10,736 nt of DNA, from the NCBI GenBank assembly GCA_029009035.1, contig JAQXJQ010000168.1:1-10736 (forward strand), written 5' to 3'. The notes beneath the pieces are model-generated. The model was not told the DNA's origin and did no database searches. It was given only the letters and a program-made list of their open reading frames with translations. Shown in pieces: positions 1 through 5,926 of the stretch. Origin of the DNA: Oscillospiraceae bacterium. GTDB lineage: Bacteria > Bacillota > Clostridia > Oscillospirales > Oscillospiraceae. The first letter of the stretch is position 1. The number at the start of each line of letters is the position of its first letter. The position numbers and the translations under genes were made by a program.

Positions 1-17
1 CTGTTAAAATATACAGC

Positions 18-135
18 AGTTGGTGCTGATTGCGGTGAGGGTCCACCCGTTCCCATCCCGAACACGGCAGTTAAGCTCACTCGCGCCGACAATACTTGGC
101 TGGTGACGGCCCGGAAAGATAGGTAGTGCCAACAC
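18..135 (+). rRNA. rrf: 5S ribosomal RNA
   Basis: This is the 5S RNA of the large ribosomal subunit. The sequence carries the conserved CCACCCGTTCCCATCCCGAA block (43-62), then ACACGGCAGTTAAGCTC, and TACTTGGCTGG followed by GACGGCCCGG near the 3' end. The ends pair as helix I: GTTGGT (19-24) with GCCAAC (128-133). The length, about 117 nt, is normal. The 23S gene should lie just outside the left edge, and a terminator follows within 10 bases, so this is the distal end of an rRNA operon. The exact ends are uncertain by a few bases. Confidence 0.95.
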
Positions 136-140
136 AAAAA

Positions 141-172
141 ACAGACAGTCTTACGACTGTCTGTTTTTTTGT
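141..172 (+). terminator. rRNA operon terminator
   Basis: A perfect 10-bp stem, ACAGACAGTC (141-150) with GACTGTCTGT (155-164), encloses a TTAC loop. It is followed directly by a run of seven or more T and preceded by an A run. This is a strong intrinsic terminator placed just after the 5S gene. Confidence 0.93.
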
Positions 173-225
173 CATTCTTTGAAACGAAATTTGATGACTT
201 GGCCGAAATTACCACGAAAGCCGCC

Positions 226-254
226 GTATCAAACTGTTTGACGGGAGCAAACTA
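226..254 (+). promoter_or_regulatory. possible SigG-type sporulation promoter of the SASP gene
   Basis: GTATC (226-230) is followed 17 bases later by CAAACTA (248-254). The -10 element matches the forespore SigG consensus CATWHTA (B. subtilis) at six of seven positions. The -35 fits GHATR except at its last base. The predicted start near 261 gives a leader of about 40 nt before the ATG at 301. Forespore expression is what is known for SASP genes. The motif match is seen in the sequence; its use is inferred. Confidence 0.45.
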
Positions 255-300
255 TGCTCGGATGAGAAATCCGAACAAAAGAGAAAGGGAGGACAATCGT

Positions 301-504
301 ATGTCTAAGTCCAAGAGCTCCAACCGTCTGGTGATCCCCGAGGCCCGTGAAGCCATGGATAAGTTCAAGATGGAGGCCGCCAACGAGGTCGGCGTCAACC
401 TGAAGGACGGCTATAACGGCGAACTGACCAGCCGCGAGGCGGGCAGCGTGGGCGGTATGATGGTCAAGAAGATGATCGAGTCCTACGAGAACGGCCTGAA
501 GTAA
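301..504 (+). CDS. alpha/beta-type small acid-soluble spore protein (SASP)
   Basis: This 67-residue protein belongs to the alpha/beta SASP family. These proteins coat DNA in the forespore, hold it in an A-like form and protect it from UV and heat, then serve as an amino acid store at germination. Family features seen are the N-terminal block VIPEAREAMDKFKMEAANEV (11-30), which holds the region cut by the germination protease GPR (about 24-27), and GYNGELTSREAGSVGGMMVKKM (38-59), the DNA-contacting C-terminal block. The ATG at 301 is chosen because GGGAGG lies at a proper distance upstream and the family begins close to here; the frame stays open farther left without family similarity. The gene is monocistronic, with its own terminator. 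It shows the organism belongs to an endospore-forming lineage. Confidence 0.95.
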   Translation: MSKSKSSNRLVIPEAREAMDKFKMEAANEVGVNLKDGYNGELTSREAGSVGGMMVKKMIESYENGLK

Positions 505-560
505 ACCGGGATCAGCAGAAAAAGAAGGCTTCCGCAGTGATGCGGGATCTGTAAAACAGA

Positions 561-600
561 AGATCCGACCTATGGTTTCGGCCATAGGTCGGATCTCTTT
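561..600. terminator. bidirectional terminator between SASP and thioesterase genes
   Basis: A perfect 15-bp stem, AGATCCGACCTATGG (561-575) with CCATAGGTCGGATCT (582-596), has a 6-base loop. On the plus strand it is followed by CTTTGATTT, and on the minus strand by TCTGTTTTAC, so the T tracts are modest on both sides. It lies between convergent genes and probably serves both. Confidence 0.8.
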
Positions 601-632
601 GATTTCAAGGCTGATTGATCCGCACAGCGTGA

Positions 633-1109
633 TTACGGCTGCGCAGCGGGCGCTCTGCCGGGAGCAACATAAAAGACTCCGGTGGCGGAGGCCAGGATCC
701 GGTCCGGACGATCGGCGGCAACGATATACCCCTCGGTCTGCGCGGTGGTGGAGCCGGTGTGGATCACATGGGCACGGCAGATGACATCGGTATCCAGGGG
801 GACAGGCAGAGAATAGTTCACCGTCATGGTGACGGTGGGGGTCATTTGGTTATAGATCACGCCGGTGGTGATGCCCATGGTGGTGTCCAGAATGGCAGCA
901 ACGATGCCTCCGTGGACATTTTTGGCCGGATTGGCCATCCAGGAGGCGGTGTGAAAGCGCAGGTCAAGACGCAGCTCAGGGCCGTTGCAGCTTTCCAGCG
1001 CGGGGGCAAGGCGGGGACCCAGCGACTCGGGGTCCTGGAGATGGACACGCTTTTCCAGATTGCAGACAATGCGCTGGGTAAGTTCTTCGGTGGTAAAATG
1101 AAAACGCAT
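633..1109 (-). CDS. PaaI-type hotdog-fold acyl-CoA thioesterase
   Basis: This 158-residue protein is the size of a single hotdog domain. The diagnostic stretch is NVHGGIVAAILDTTMG (64-79): HGG followed by a long helix with an acidic residue (D75), as in PaaI/YbgC-related thioesterases that hydrolyse acyl-CoA esters. A beta-sheet region with TPTVTMTVNYSLP follows, typical of the fold. The substrate cannot be read from the sequence. The start at 1109 is preferred over one 16 codons upstream because AGGAG lies 7 bases before it. There is no signal peptide, so the protein is cytoplasmic. It is transcribed divergently from the ABC importer genes and may be unrelated to them. The family call is firm; the specific role is not known. 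Confidence 0.85.
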   Translation of the reverse strand: MRFHFTTEELTQRIVCNLEKRVHLQDPESLGPRLAPALESCNGPELRLDLRFHTASWMANPAKNVHGGIVAAILDTTMGITTGVIYNQMTPTVTMTVNYSLPVPLDTDVICRAHVIHTGSTTAQTEGYIVAADRPDRILASATGVFYVAPGRAPAAQP

Positions 1110-1147
1110 AGGAAAACTCCTCTTTTGTATGAAAATGATGATACAAC

Positions 1148-1176
1148 AGTATAGCACGGAACGGGAGGCACCGCAA
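1148..1176 (-). promoter_or_regulatory. promoter of the thioesterase gene
   Basis: Read on the minus strand: TTGCGG (1176-1171), a 17-base spacer ending in TGC, then TATACT (1153-1148). The -35 is weak, but the -10 is good and TGC-extended. The start is expected near 1141, leaving a leader of about 30 nt. Confidence 0.6.
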
Positions 1177-1205
1177 TGCAGATGCGAAAAAAATAAAAAA
1201 ATCCG

Positions 1206-1246
1206 GAAAAGGGGTTTACAAGCGCGGTTTAGTGTGCTACTATGCT
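1206..1246 (+). promoter_or_regulatory. promoter of the amino acid ABC importer operon
   Basis: TTTACA (1215-1220), a 17-base spacer, then TACTAT (1238-1243) preceded by TGC, giving an extended -10. An A-rich stretch (1186-1210) lies just upstream and could help polymerase binding. GAAAAGGGG runs into the -35, as it nearly does at 8304. The leader is short (about 30 nt), so there is no room for a riboswitch. Confidence 0.65.
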
Positions 1247-1280
1247 AAAGAACTAAAGAAACACCGGGAGGTACTTACTT

Positions 1281-2075
1281 ATGAAACACATGAAAAGAGC
1301 AGCAGCTTTGCTTATGGCGCTGCTGATGGCGCTGCCCCTGTTTGCCTGCGGCAAGAAAAGCGACAGCTCCGACCTGGCCTATGTGAAGAAGAACGGCAAG
1401 CTCATCATCGGCATTACCGAGTTTGAACCCATGGATTACCAGGACGCCTCCGGCCAGTGGGTGGGCTTCGACGCCGACATGGCAGTCGCCTTTGCCAAGA
1501 GCCTGGGTGTTGAGCCTGTGTTCCAGATCATTGCCGACTGGGACAACAAGATCATGGAGCTCAACGGCAAGACCGTTGATGTGGTGTGGAACGGCATGAC
1601 CCTCACCGACGAGGTGAAGAACGGCATGGAGTGCTCCAACCCCTACTTCAACAACGCGCAGGTGGTCATCGTTCGCGCCGATGTGGCCGACAAGTATCAG
1701 AGCGTTGAGAGCCTGAAGGATCTGAGCTTTGCCGTGGAGAACGGCTCCGCCGGTCAGGCCGAGCTGGACGCGCTGGGCCTCACCTACACGCAGGTGCAGG
1801 ATCAGGCCACCGCGCTGATGGAGGTCAACGCCGGCACATCTGACGCCGCCGTCATCGACTACCTGATGGCTGCCGCCATGGTGGGCGAGGGCACCGGTTA
1901 CGAGAAGCTGACCTATACCGTGGCCCTCAACAGCGAGGAGTACGGCGTGGGCTTCCGCAAGGGCTCTGACCTGGCCGCTGAGCTGAACAAGTTCTTCAAG
2001 AGTGCCTATGCCGACGGCACCATGGCGCAGATCGCCGAGCAGTACAACATTGCCGACAAGCTGATCGCGCAGTAA
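1281..2075 (+). CDS. polar amino acid ABC importer, substrate-binding lipoprotein
   Basis: This 264-residue receptor captures an amino acid outside the membrane and delivers it to the permease encoded next. The N-terminus is a lipoprotein signal: KHMKR, a hydrophobic stretch, then the lipobox LFAC with the lipidated cysteine at 23. The mature part follows the SBP family 3 pattern: KLIIGITEFEPMDYQDASG, GFDADMAVAFAKSLGV, a region with DVVWNGMTLTDEV, SNPYF, then AVENGSAGQAEL and AVIDYLMA in the second lobe. GGGAGG nine bases upstream supports the ATG at 1281. The ligand is undecided; glutamine, cystine and other polar amino acids are all possible for this family. It is the first gene of the operon and is followed by a hairpin that may raise its transcript level over the later genes. 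Confidence 0.93.
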   Translation: MKHMKRAAALLMALLMALPLFACGKKSDSSDLAYVKKNGKLIIGITEFEPMDYQDASGQWVGFDADMAVAFAKSLGVEPVFQIIADWDNKIMELNGKTVDVVWNGMTLTDEVKNGMECSNPYFNNAQVVIVRADVADKYQSVESLKDLSFAVENGSAGQAELDALGLTYTQVQDQATALMEVNAGTSDAAVIDYLMAAAMVGEGTGYEKLTYTVALNSEEYGVGFRKGSDLAAELNKFFKSAYADGTMAQIAEQYNIADKLIAQ

Positions 2076-2090
2076 ACGGATACATAGCTG

Positions 2091-2121
2091 CGAAAGCAGG
2101 GGGCGGTGCCCTCTGCTTTCG
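2091..2121 (+). promoter_or_regulatory. intercistronic hairpin after the receptor gene
   Basis: A stem of about 13 bp runs from CGAAAGCAG (2091-2099) plus GGGG to CCCT plus CTGCTTTCG (2113-2121), with a 5-base loop and one G-T pair. No T run follows, so it is not a standard terminator. Its place between receptor and permease genes fits a 3' stabiliser or partial attenuator that makes the binding protein more abundant, as known for malE and hisJ in enterobacteria. Confidence 0.6.
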
Positions 2122-2146
2122 AGCGATTTACGGGGAGTGAGAGAGT

Positions 2147-2815
2147 ATGTTTATGACTGTTCTTGGGGCGCTGAATGAGGGGTTTGTCCAGACCCTGAAG
2201 CTGTTTGCGGTGACCCTCATCGGCGCCATCCCCCTGGGACTGGTGATCGCCTTCGGCTCCATGAGCCGCTTTACTCCGCTGCGCTGGCTGTCCAGAACGG
2301 TGGTGTGGATCATTCGCGGAACTCCGCTGATCCTGCAGTTGTACATCCTGTTTTTTGTGCCCGGCATGGTGCTGGGCAGAAGCCCGTGGCCGGGCGGGGA
2401 GACCGGGCGGTTTATTGCCGCGGCGGTGGCGTTTATCATCAATTACGCCTGCTACTTCTCCGAGATCTACCGCGGCGGCATCCAGGGCGTGCCCAAAGGG
2501 CAGCAGGAGGCGGGACAGGTGCTGGGTATGACCCGGCGGCAGATCTTCTTCAAGATCACCCTGCTGCAGATGATCAAGCGCATTGTGCCACCCATGTCCA
2601 ACGAGGTCATCACTCTGGTGAAGGATACCTCCATGGCCCGGGTCATCTCCATGCAGGAGATCATCTGGGCCGGCTATTCCTTTATGAAGGGGTCCCACGG
2701 CTATTCCGGCCTGCTGTGGCCGCTGTTTTTTACCGGCGTATATTATCTGGTGTTCAACGGCGTGGTCACGGTGCTGCTGGAACGGCTGGAAAAGAAGCTG
2801 GCCTATTTCGCCTAA
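2147..2815 (+). CDS. polar amino acid ABC importer, permease
   Basis: This 222-residue inner-membrane subunit is of the HisM/HisQ/GlnP type and forms a dimeric channel. Hydrophobic helices are visible at about 12-38, 50-75, 88-105, 150-172 and 188-212. The cytoplasmic EAA loop that docks on the ATPase is at 106-128 (IYRGGIQGVPKGQQEAGQVLGM). RGTPLILQLYILFF (57-70) is the family's conserved second segment, and ITLVKDTSMARVIS (155-168) is also typical. The ATG at 2147 has GGGGAGTGAG upstream. The gene lies in the operon between receptor and ATPase. With only one permease gene, a homodimer is expected. Confidence 0.93.
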   Translation: MFMTVLGALNEGFVQTLKLFAVTLIGAIPLGLVIAFGSMSRFTPLRWLSRTVVWIIRGTPLILQLYILFFVPGMVLGRSPWPGGETGRFIAAAVAFIINYACYFSEIYRGGIQGVPKGQQEAGQVLGMTRRQIFFKITLLQMIKRIVPPMSNEVITLVKDTSMARVISMQEIIWAGYSFMKGSHGYSGLLWPLFFTGVYYLVFNGVVTVLLERLEKKLAYFA

Positions 2816-2830
2816 AAGGAGGCGCGTATC

Positions 2831-3616
2831 ATGTCTATTCTGCAAGTGGAACACATCTGCAAGTCCTTTGGCGAGACGAAAGTGCTGCAGGATATCAGCT
2901 TTGAGCTGCAGGAGGGGGAGACCCTGGCCATCATCGGCTCCTCCGGCTCGGGCAAGACCACCATGCTGCGCTGCCTCAATTTTCTGGAGCGGGCGGACAG
3001 CGGCTCCATCTCCGTCCGGGGAAAGACGGTGTTTGACGGCGCCGCCGCGGCGGCGGAGAGCGAGAATGAGCTGCGGGAAAAGCGCCTCCACTTTGGACTG
3101 GTGTTTCAGTCCTTTAATCTCTTTCCCCAGTATACGGCCTTGCGCAATGTGACGCTGGCCCGTGAGCTGCAGGAGAAGGAGAAGCCGGGCTGGAAGGAGA
3201 ACCGCAAGGCCATCCAGAAGCAGATCGAGGAGGAGGGCATGGAGCTTTTGCGCCGCATGGGCCTGGCAGACAGGGCGGGACACTATCCTCACCAGCTCTC
3301 CGGCGGACAGCAGCAGCGGGTGGCCATCGCCAGGGCGCTGGCCATGCATCCGGATATCCTGTGCTTTGACGAGCCCACCTCGGCTCTGGACCCGGAGCTG
3401 ACCGGCGAGGTGCTCAAGGTCATCCGCGCGCTGGCGGAGCAGAAGACCACCATGATCATCGTCACCCATGAGATGGCTTTTGCCCGGGACGTGGCGGACC
3501 GGGTGGTTTTTATGGACGGCGGCGTGGTGGTGGAGTCCGGCCCTGCCCGCGAGGTCATCGACAACCCAAAGGAGGAGCGCACCAGGCAGTTTCTGGCCCG
3601 CTATTCCGAACAGTAA
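2831..3616 (+). CDS. polar amino acid ABC importer, ATP-binding protein
   Basis: This is the 261-residue ATPase that powers the importer. The motifs are in order: Walker A GSSGSGKTT (36-44), Q-loop glutamine Q93, signature LSGGQQQR (156-163), Walker B ILCFDE (176-181), D-loop SALD (184-187) and the H-loop histidine H213 in VTHEM. It is closest to the GlnQ/HisP type. It is some 20 residues longer than typical members. Part of the excess is an alanine run (71-75) and part a charged segment (about 114-136, QEKEKPGWKENRKAIQKQIE) between Q-loop and signature. AAAGGAGG overlaps the permease stop, so the two genes are closely coupled. The ATG at 2831 is well placed. Confidence 0.95.
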   Translation: MSILQVEHICKSFGETKVLQDISFELQEGETLAIIGSSGSGKTTMLRCLNFLERADSGSISVRGKTVFDGAAAAAESENELREKRLHFGLVFQSFNLFPQYTALRNVTLARELQEKEKPGWKENRKAIQKQIEEEGMELLRRMGLADRAGHYPHQLSGGQQQRVAIARALAMHPDILCFDEPTSALDPELTGEVLKVIRALAEQKTTMIIVTHEMAFARDVADRVVFMDGGVVVESGPAREVIDNPKEERTRQFLARYSEQ

Positions 3617-3624
3617 CATCAGAG

Positions 3625-3663
3625 GATCCGCCGCGGAACGAAGGTTCTGCGGCGGATCGTTTT
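3625..3663 (+). terminator. terminator of the ABC importer operon
   Basis: GATCCGCCGC (3625-3634) pairs with GCGGCGGATC (3649-3658), and the stem extends inward through GGAAC/GTTCT to a GAAG loop, about 15 bp in all. GTTTT follows. It lies 8 bases after the ATPase stop codon. Confidence 0.88.
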
Positions 3664-3777
3664 GCAGTCGGAGCGGCCCACGAAAGGAAACGATTTTTGC
3701 CCTTCCCTTTTCTGTTTATTGTTGCTTTAGGCTCAAAATCATTATCTTTTTTTGAAATGCCGGAAACGGGCATAAGA
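3664..3777. other. intergenic left edge of the AT-rich islet
   Basis: No gene is supported here. Composition shifts from GC-rich to AT-rich near 3690. The segment holds one copy of a 12-base word, GATTTTTGCCCT (3692-3703), that recurs at 6034-6045 on the other side of the islet, and a short hairpin around ATGCC/GGCAT (3757-3773). Confidence 0.5.
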
Positions 3778-3818
3778 AAAGGCACCACAGGATTTTTTGA
3801 AAATCTCATGGTGCCTTT
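3778..3818 (-). terminator. terminator of the lipoprotein gene
   Basis: AAAGGCACCA (3778-3787) pairs with TGGTGCCTTT (3809-3818), and an inner stem GATTTT/AAAATC (3791-3796 with 3800-3805) stacks within. Read on the minus strand, the hairpin is followed by TCTTATG, so the T tract comes mainly from the stem's own TTTT. It sits 17 bases past the lipoprotein stop. Confidence 0.7.
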
Positions 3819-3834
3819 GAAATTTAATATGAAA

Positions 3835-4752
3835 TTAGAAAGTGATATTTACTACCTCGGTGTCTACTATGGTCTCCCACTCAGCCATATCAAAAACATG
3901 GAAGGACAACTCAACATTCTCGATTGCAGCAATATCGTTTTCCTCAAGGTCGGAGTCCATAAATGTAATGGTATCCACAGCACGCTTGCCCGCTACTACA
4001 TCACAGGAGAAAAGAGCATCCACCATGAACCCGTTGATAGATACATCTCTGGTCTGCACGGTGACATCCTTATTGCCGGTATTTTCGATGTAAACCACGA
4101 TGCTCGGGCCAAAGATAGATGCATCCTCTGCAAGTCCCTTGACCACAATCTTTACACCATTTCCTTCATAGGCGAGATCGCCGCTATCATCATAGGTGTA
4201 CTCAAAGGTATCAGCAATAGAGGTCTTAATCTGGATTGCATTGGTGTCCAGATAAGTTTCCCACTCAGCCATATCGAAAATATGGAACGCAAACTCCATA
4301 TCCGCAATTGCATCAATACCGCAAGCTTCCAAGGCAGACTCCATAAAGGTTAGACCGTCATTGGCTTTCTTGCCGTTAACAACATCAACAGACATCATAG
4401 TTTCCACCATGTATCCATTAACAGAAGCGTTGCGGCACTGGAAAGTCAAGTCTTTGCCAGAATTGTTTTCAATAAGAAGCTTGATTTCAGGACCAAAGAT
4501 TCCATCGGTTGCAAGTCTCTTGGCGGTAATCTTTACGCCAGCTTCATCAACCAGAACAGTCTCACTAATAGTAACTTCTGTTTTCTCGGGTTCCTCATTT
4601 TTTTCTGTCTGCTCCACCTGCTGTGTATCCTCGGTGTTGTTGCCAGTAGTAACATTAGAGGGTTCTTTAACCTCTCCACCAGAGGAGCCACCACAAGCCA
4701 CCAGAGACATAGCCAGCATGAGCGCGAGGATAATTGCTAATGTTCTTTTCAT
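3835..4752 (-). CDS. lipoprotein with a tandemly duplicated domain, function unknown
   Basis: This 305-residue secreted lipoprotein has a signal with lipobox LVAC and the lipidated cysteine at 20, then a Gly/Ser and acidic linker rich in T, E, Q and N to about residue 65. Two copies of a domain of about 110 residues follow. Each begins with GVKI, has IFGP and an IEN strand, then NG(Y/F)MV, a D-V-V-x-G-K turn and TFM, and ends with FH(I/V)FDMAEWET. By eye about half the positions are identical, so this is an internal duplication. The beta-rich pattern suggests an immunoglobulin-like extracellular fold; I do not recognise a named function. The start at 4752 is preferred because AAAGGAG lies 8 bases before it. 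The gene follows the small membrane protein on the same strand, its ribosome binding site touching that gene's stop codon. Codon use is AT-richer than in the flanking genes. Confidence 0.85.
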   Translation of the reverse strand: MKRTLAIILALMLAMSLVACGGSSGGEVKEPSNVTTGNNTEDTQQVEQTEKNEEPEKTEVTISETVLVDEAGVKITAKRLATDGIFGPEIKLLIENNSGKDLTFQCRNASVNGYMVETMMSVDVVNGKKANDGLTFMESALEACGIDAIADMEFAFHIFDMAEWETYLDTNAIQIKTSIADTFEYTYDDSGDLAYEGNGVKIVVKGLAEDASIFGPSIVVYIENTGNKDVTVQTRDVSINGFMVDALFSCDVVAGKRAVDTITFMDSDLEENDIAAIENVELSFHVFDMAEWETIVDTEVVNITF

Positions 4753-4765
4753 TTTCTCTTCTCCT

Positions 4766-4930
4766 TTATTGTTTATTTTGTGGTATAGATACAAAGCCAA
4801 TGCCAGACAGCAAGGAACCTAATGCGCCAACTATGCAGGCAATACCAATATCACCAAACATCATTAGACCCATAAAAATACCAAGGATGCCCACAATAAT
4901 CAGCAATATACCGATTACTTTTGTCCTCAT
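4766..4930 (-). CDS. small two-helix membrane protein (54 aa)
   Basis: Translating the minus strand from the ATG at 4930 gives a 54-residue protein: MRTKVIGILLIIVGILGIFM, then a glycine-rich second hydrophobic stretch (about 27-49, with IGIACIVGALG), ending SIPQNKQ. Two transmembrane helices with GxxxG-like spacing are apparent, and the positive N-terminus suggests it faces inward. Its stop codon abuts the ribosome binding site of the lipoprotein gene, which supports a real, co-transcribed gene. Its own ribosome binding site is weak (AAGTGGTG). I recognise no family; short glycine-rich two-helix proteins are common and poorly described. A TTGACT (5036-5031) and a TATAAT (5017-5012) lie upstream but only 13 bases apart, so transcription may instead come from the SLOG gene promoter. 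Confidence 0.6.
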   Translation of the reverse strand: MRTKVIGILLIIVGILGIFMGLMMFGDIGIACIVGALGSLLSGIGFVSIPQNKQ

Positions 4931-5032
4931 TGTAGCACCACTTTTCCAAATTAGATATACTTCCTAATATAAATCGGCGTGTGTAATAGATTTAATATCT
5001 GCATCATGCTTATTATATTACACCTAAATTAG

Positions 5033-5524
5033 TCAAAAGTCTATATTCCTGATTTCCAAACCTTGATGTCTGGCGTAGCGGACTGTGTAGGCGGTGCCGC
5101 CATAATCACGGGTACAGTAGGCGATACAGTAGGCTGAGCCATCTACAAGATGCCTGTTCCTCTTTAGGTAGGCTTCTCGGCTTGGCCTATCGCAAACACA
5201 TACAACCTTGTCATACTTCGGCAATAGCCTTTGGTGGTCTGCTATCTGCGTTGGTGACCATCTGTCTGTAAATCCATCGAACGGATAAACTAAAATCACT
5301 TTGATGTCCGGAAATTCTGTTTCTCTGAGCCTAAATAATACTTTGGCGGCAAGCATATCATAGCCTATTGCTCCGCCAACACCAAAGAAGCAGACACCAT
5401 GGTTAACTATCAGCTTGCGGATTTCATTGGCTGTCCGTTCTGCAATTTCTTGCGCCCGCCCTATTGGTATGTCCCTGTGGCCGGTGAAACAACACGTCTT
5501 TTTCCTTAACTCAACCGCCTTCAT
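5033..5524 (-). CDS. SLOG-family protein of the YpsA/DUF1273 type
   Basis: This 163-residue cytoplasmic protein has a Rossmann-like SLOG fold. Visible family marks are CCFTGHR (11-17) at the first strand and loop, the glycine-rich FGVGGAIGYDMLAA (47-60) matching the YpsA pattern of a nucleotide-binding loop with a conserved acidic residue, the VILVYPFDGF strand (76-85), and a late GGTAYTVRYA (142-151). SLOG proteins are thought to bind or process nucleotide-derived ligands, and several sit in phage, plasmid or stress loci. YpsA itself affects cell division in B. subtilis. The start at 5524 is chosen for the upstream AGAGGG (10 bases); an ATG 9 codons earlier has a poorer site. It is divergent from the XRE gene and upstream of the membrane protein and lipoprotein genes on the same strand, so these may form one transcription unit. 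Confidence 0.85.
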   Translation of the reverse strand: MKAVELRKKTCCFTGHRDIPIGRAQEIAERTANEIRKLIVNHGVCFFGVGGAIGYDMLAAKVLFRLRETEFPDIKVILVYPFDGFTDRWSPTQIADHQRLLPKYDKVVCVCDRPSREAYLKRNRHLVDGSAYCIAYCTRDYGGTAYTVRYARHQGLEIRNIDF

Positions 5525-5575
5525 GTGAGGTATTCCCTCTTTTTGTATCATTTCTTTATAAGCTGTAAATCTTTA

Positions 5576-5609
5576 TTACAAGATTATTCTAAATCAGTGG
5601 TATTGTCAA
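5576..5609. promoter_or_regulatory. divergent promoter region of the SLOG and XRE genes
   Basis: On the minus strand a perfect TTGACA (5609-5604) and TAATCT (5586-5581) are 17 bases apart and would drive the SLOG gene. On the plus strand TTACAA (5576-5581) and TATTGT (5601-5606) are 19 bases apart, a weaker candidate for the XRE gene. The two overlap, so they could compete or be controlled together by the XRE protein. I saw no clear palindromic operator. Confidence 0.5.
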
Positions 5610-5617
5610 GGCACATT

Positions 5618-5632
5618 GGAGGTGACGCCTTG
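5618..5632 (+). promoter_or_regulatory. ribosome binding site deciding a TTG start
   Basis: GGAGGTG (5618-5624) is a near-perfect anti-Shine-Dalgarno match and lies at the right distance from TTG at 5630. It fixes the XRE start here rather than at an upstream ATG that would run through the divergent promoters. Confidence 0.75.
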
Positions 5633-5884
5633 AAGATTTACGACTTTGACGGAGAGAAGAATATCTCTGGTGACCGTATTCACCAAGCACGGACGGCTAT
5701 GCGGTTATCACAGGCTGACCTGGCGGCTCGTATGCAGGTTAATGGTGTCACTATTGAGCGTGAAGCCATCAGCAAGATTGAAACGGGTGACCGCTTTGTT
5801 ACGGACTATGAACTTATGGTGTTTGCCAAAGTCCTCAATGTATCATTGGAATGGCTTATCAGCCAAGATCAGAAAGAACAGTAA
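5630..5884 (+). CDS. XRE-family helix-turn-helix regulator
   Basis: This 84-residue DNA-binding protein starts at TTG. The HTH lies at about 13-77: RIHQARTAMRLSQADLAARM, a loop longer than usual (QVNGVTIERE), the recognition helix AISKIETGDR (46-55), then DYELMVFAKVLNVSLEWLI, the final helices of the Cro/CI-type domain. There is no further sensor domain. Such small XRE proteins commonly repress their own and the divergent promoter, here that of the SLOG gene. The frame is open back to 5525, but that part overlaps the divergent promoters and has no similarity to the family. A terminator follows at once, so it is a single-gene unit. Confidence 0.87.
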   Translation: MKIYDFDGEKNISGDRIHQARTAMRLSQADLAARMQVNGVTIEREAISKIETGDRFVTDYELMVFAKVLNVSLEWLISQDQKEQ

Positions 5885-5885
5885 G

Positions 5886-5926
5886 AGGCACAGAAGTCGG
5901 TTTGAACCGCTCTGTGCCTTTTATTT
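5886..5926 (+). terminator. terminator of the XRE gene
   Basis: AGGCACAGA (5886-5894) pairs with TCTGTGCCT (5911-5919), and an inner CGGT/ACCG stem (5898-5901 with 5905-5908) sits around TTG. TTTTATTT follows. It begins one base past the stop codon. Confidence 0.88.

Noticed and set aside
2006..3619. A 537-codon open frame on the minus strand opposite the permease and ATPase genes
   Set aside because: It is antisense to two genes with complete family motifs, and its composition (runs of L, H, G, Q) is what GC-rich codon bias produces in the opposite frame.
3697..4353. A 218-codon plus-strand open frame opposite the lipoprotein gene
   Set aside because: It has no good start site or similarity, while the minus strand has a signal peptide, a ribosome binding site and conserved repeats.
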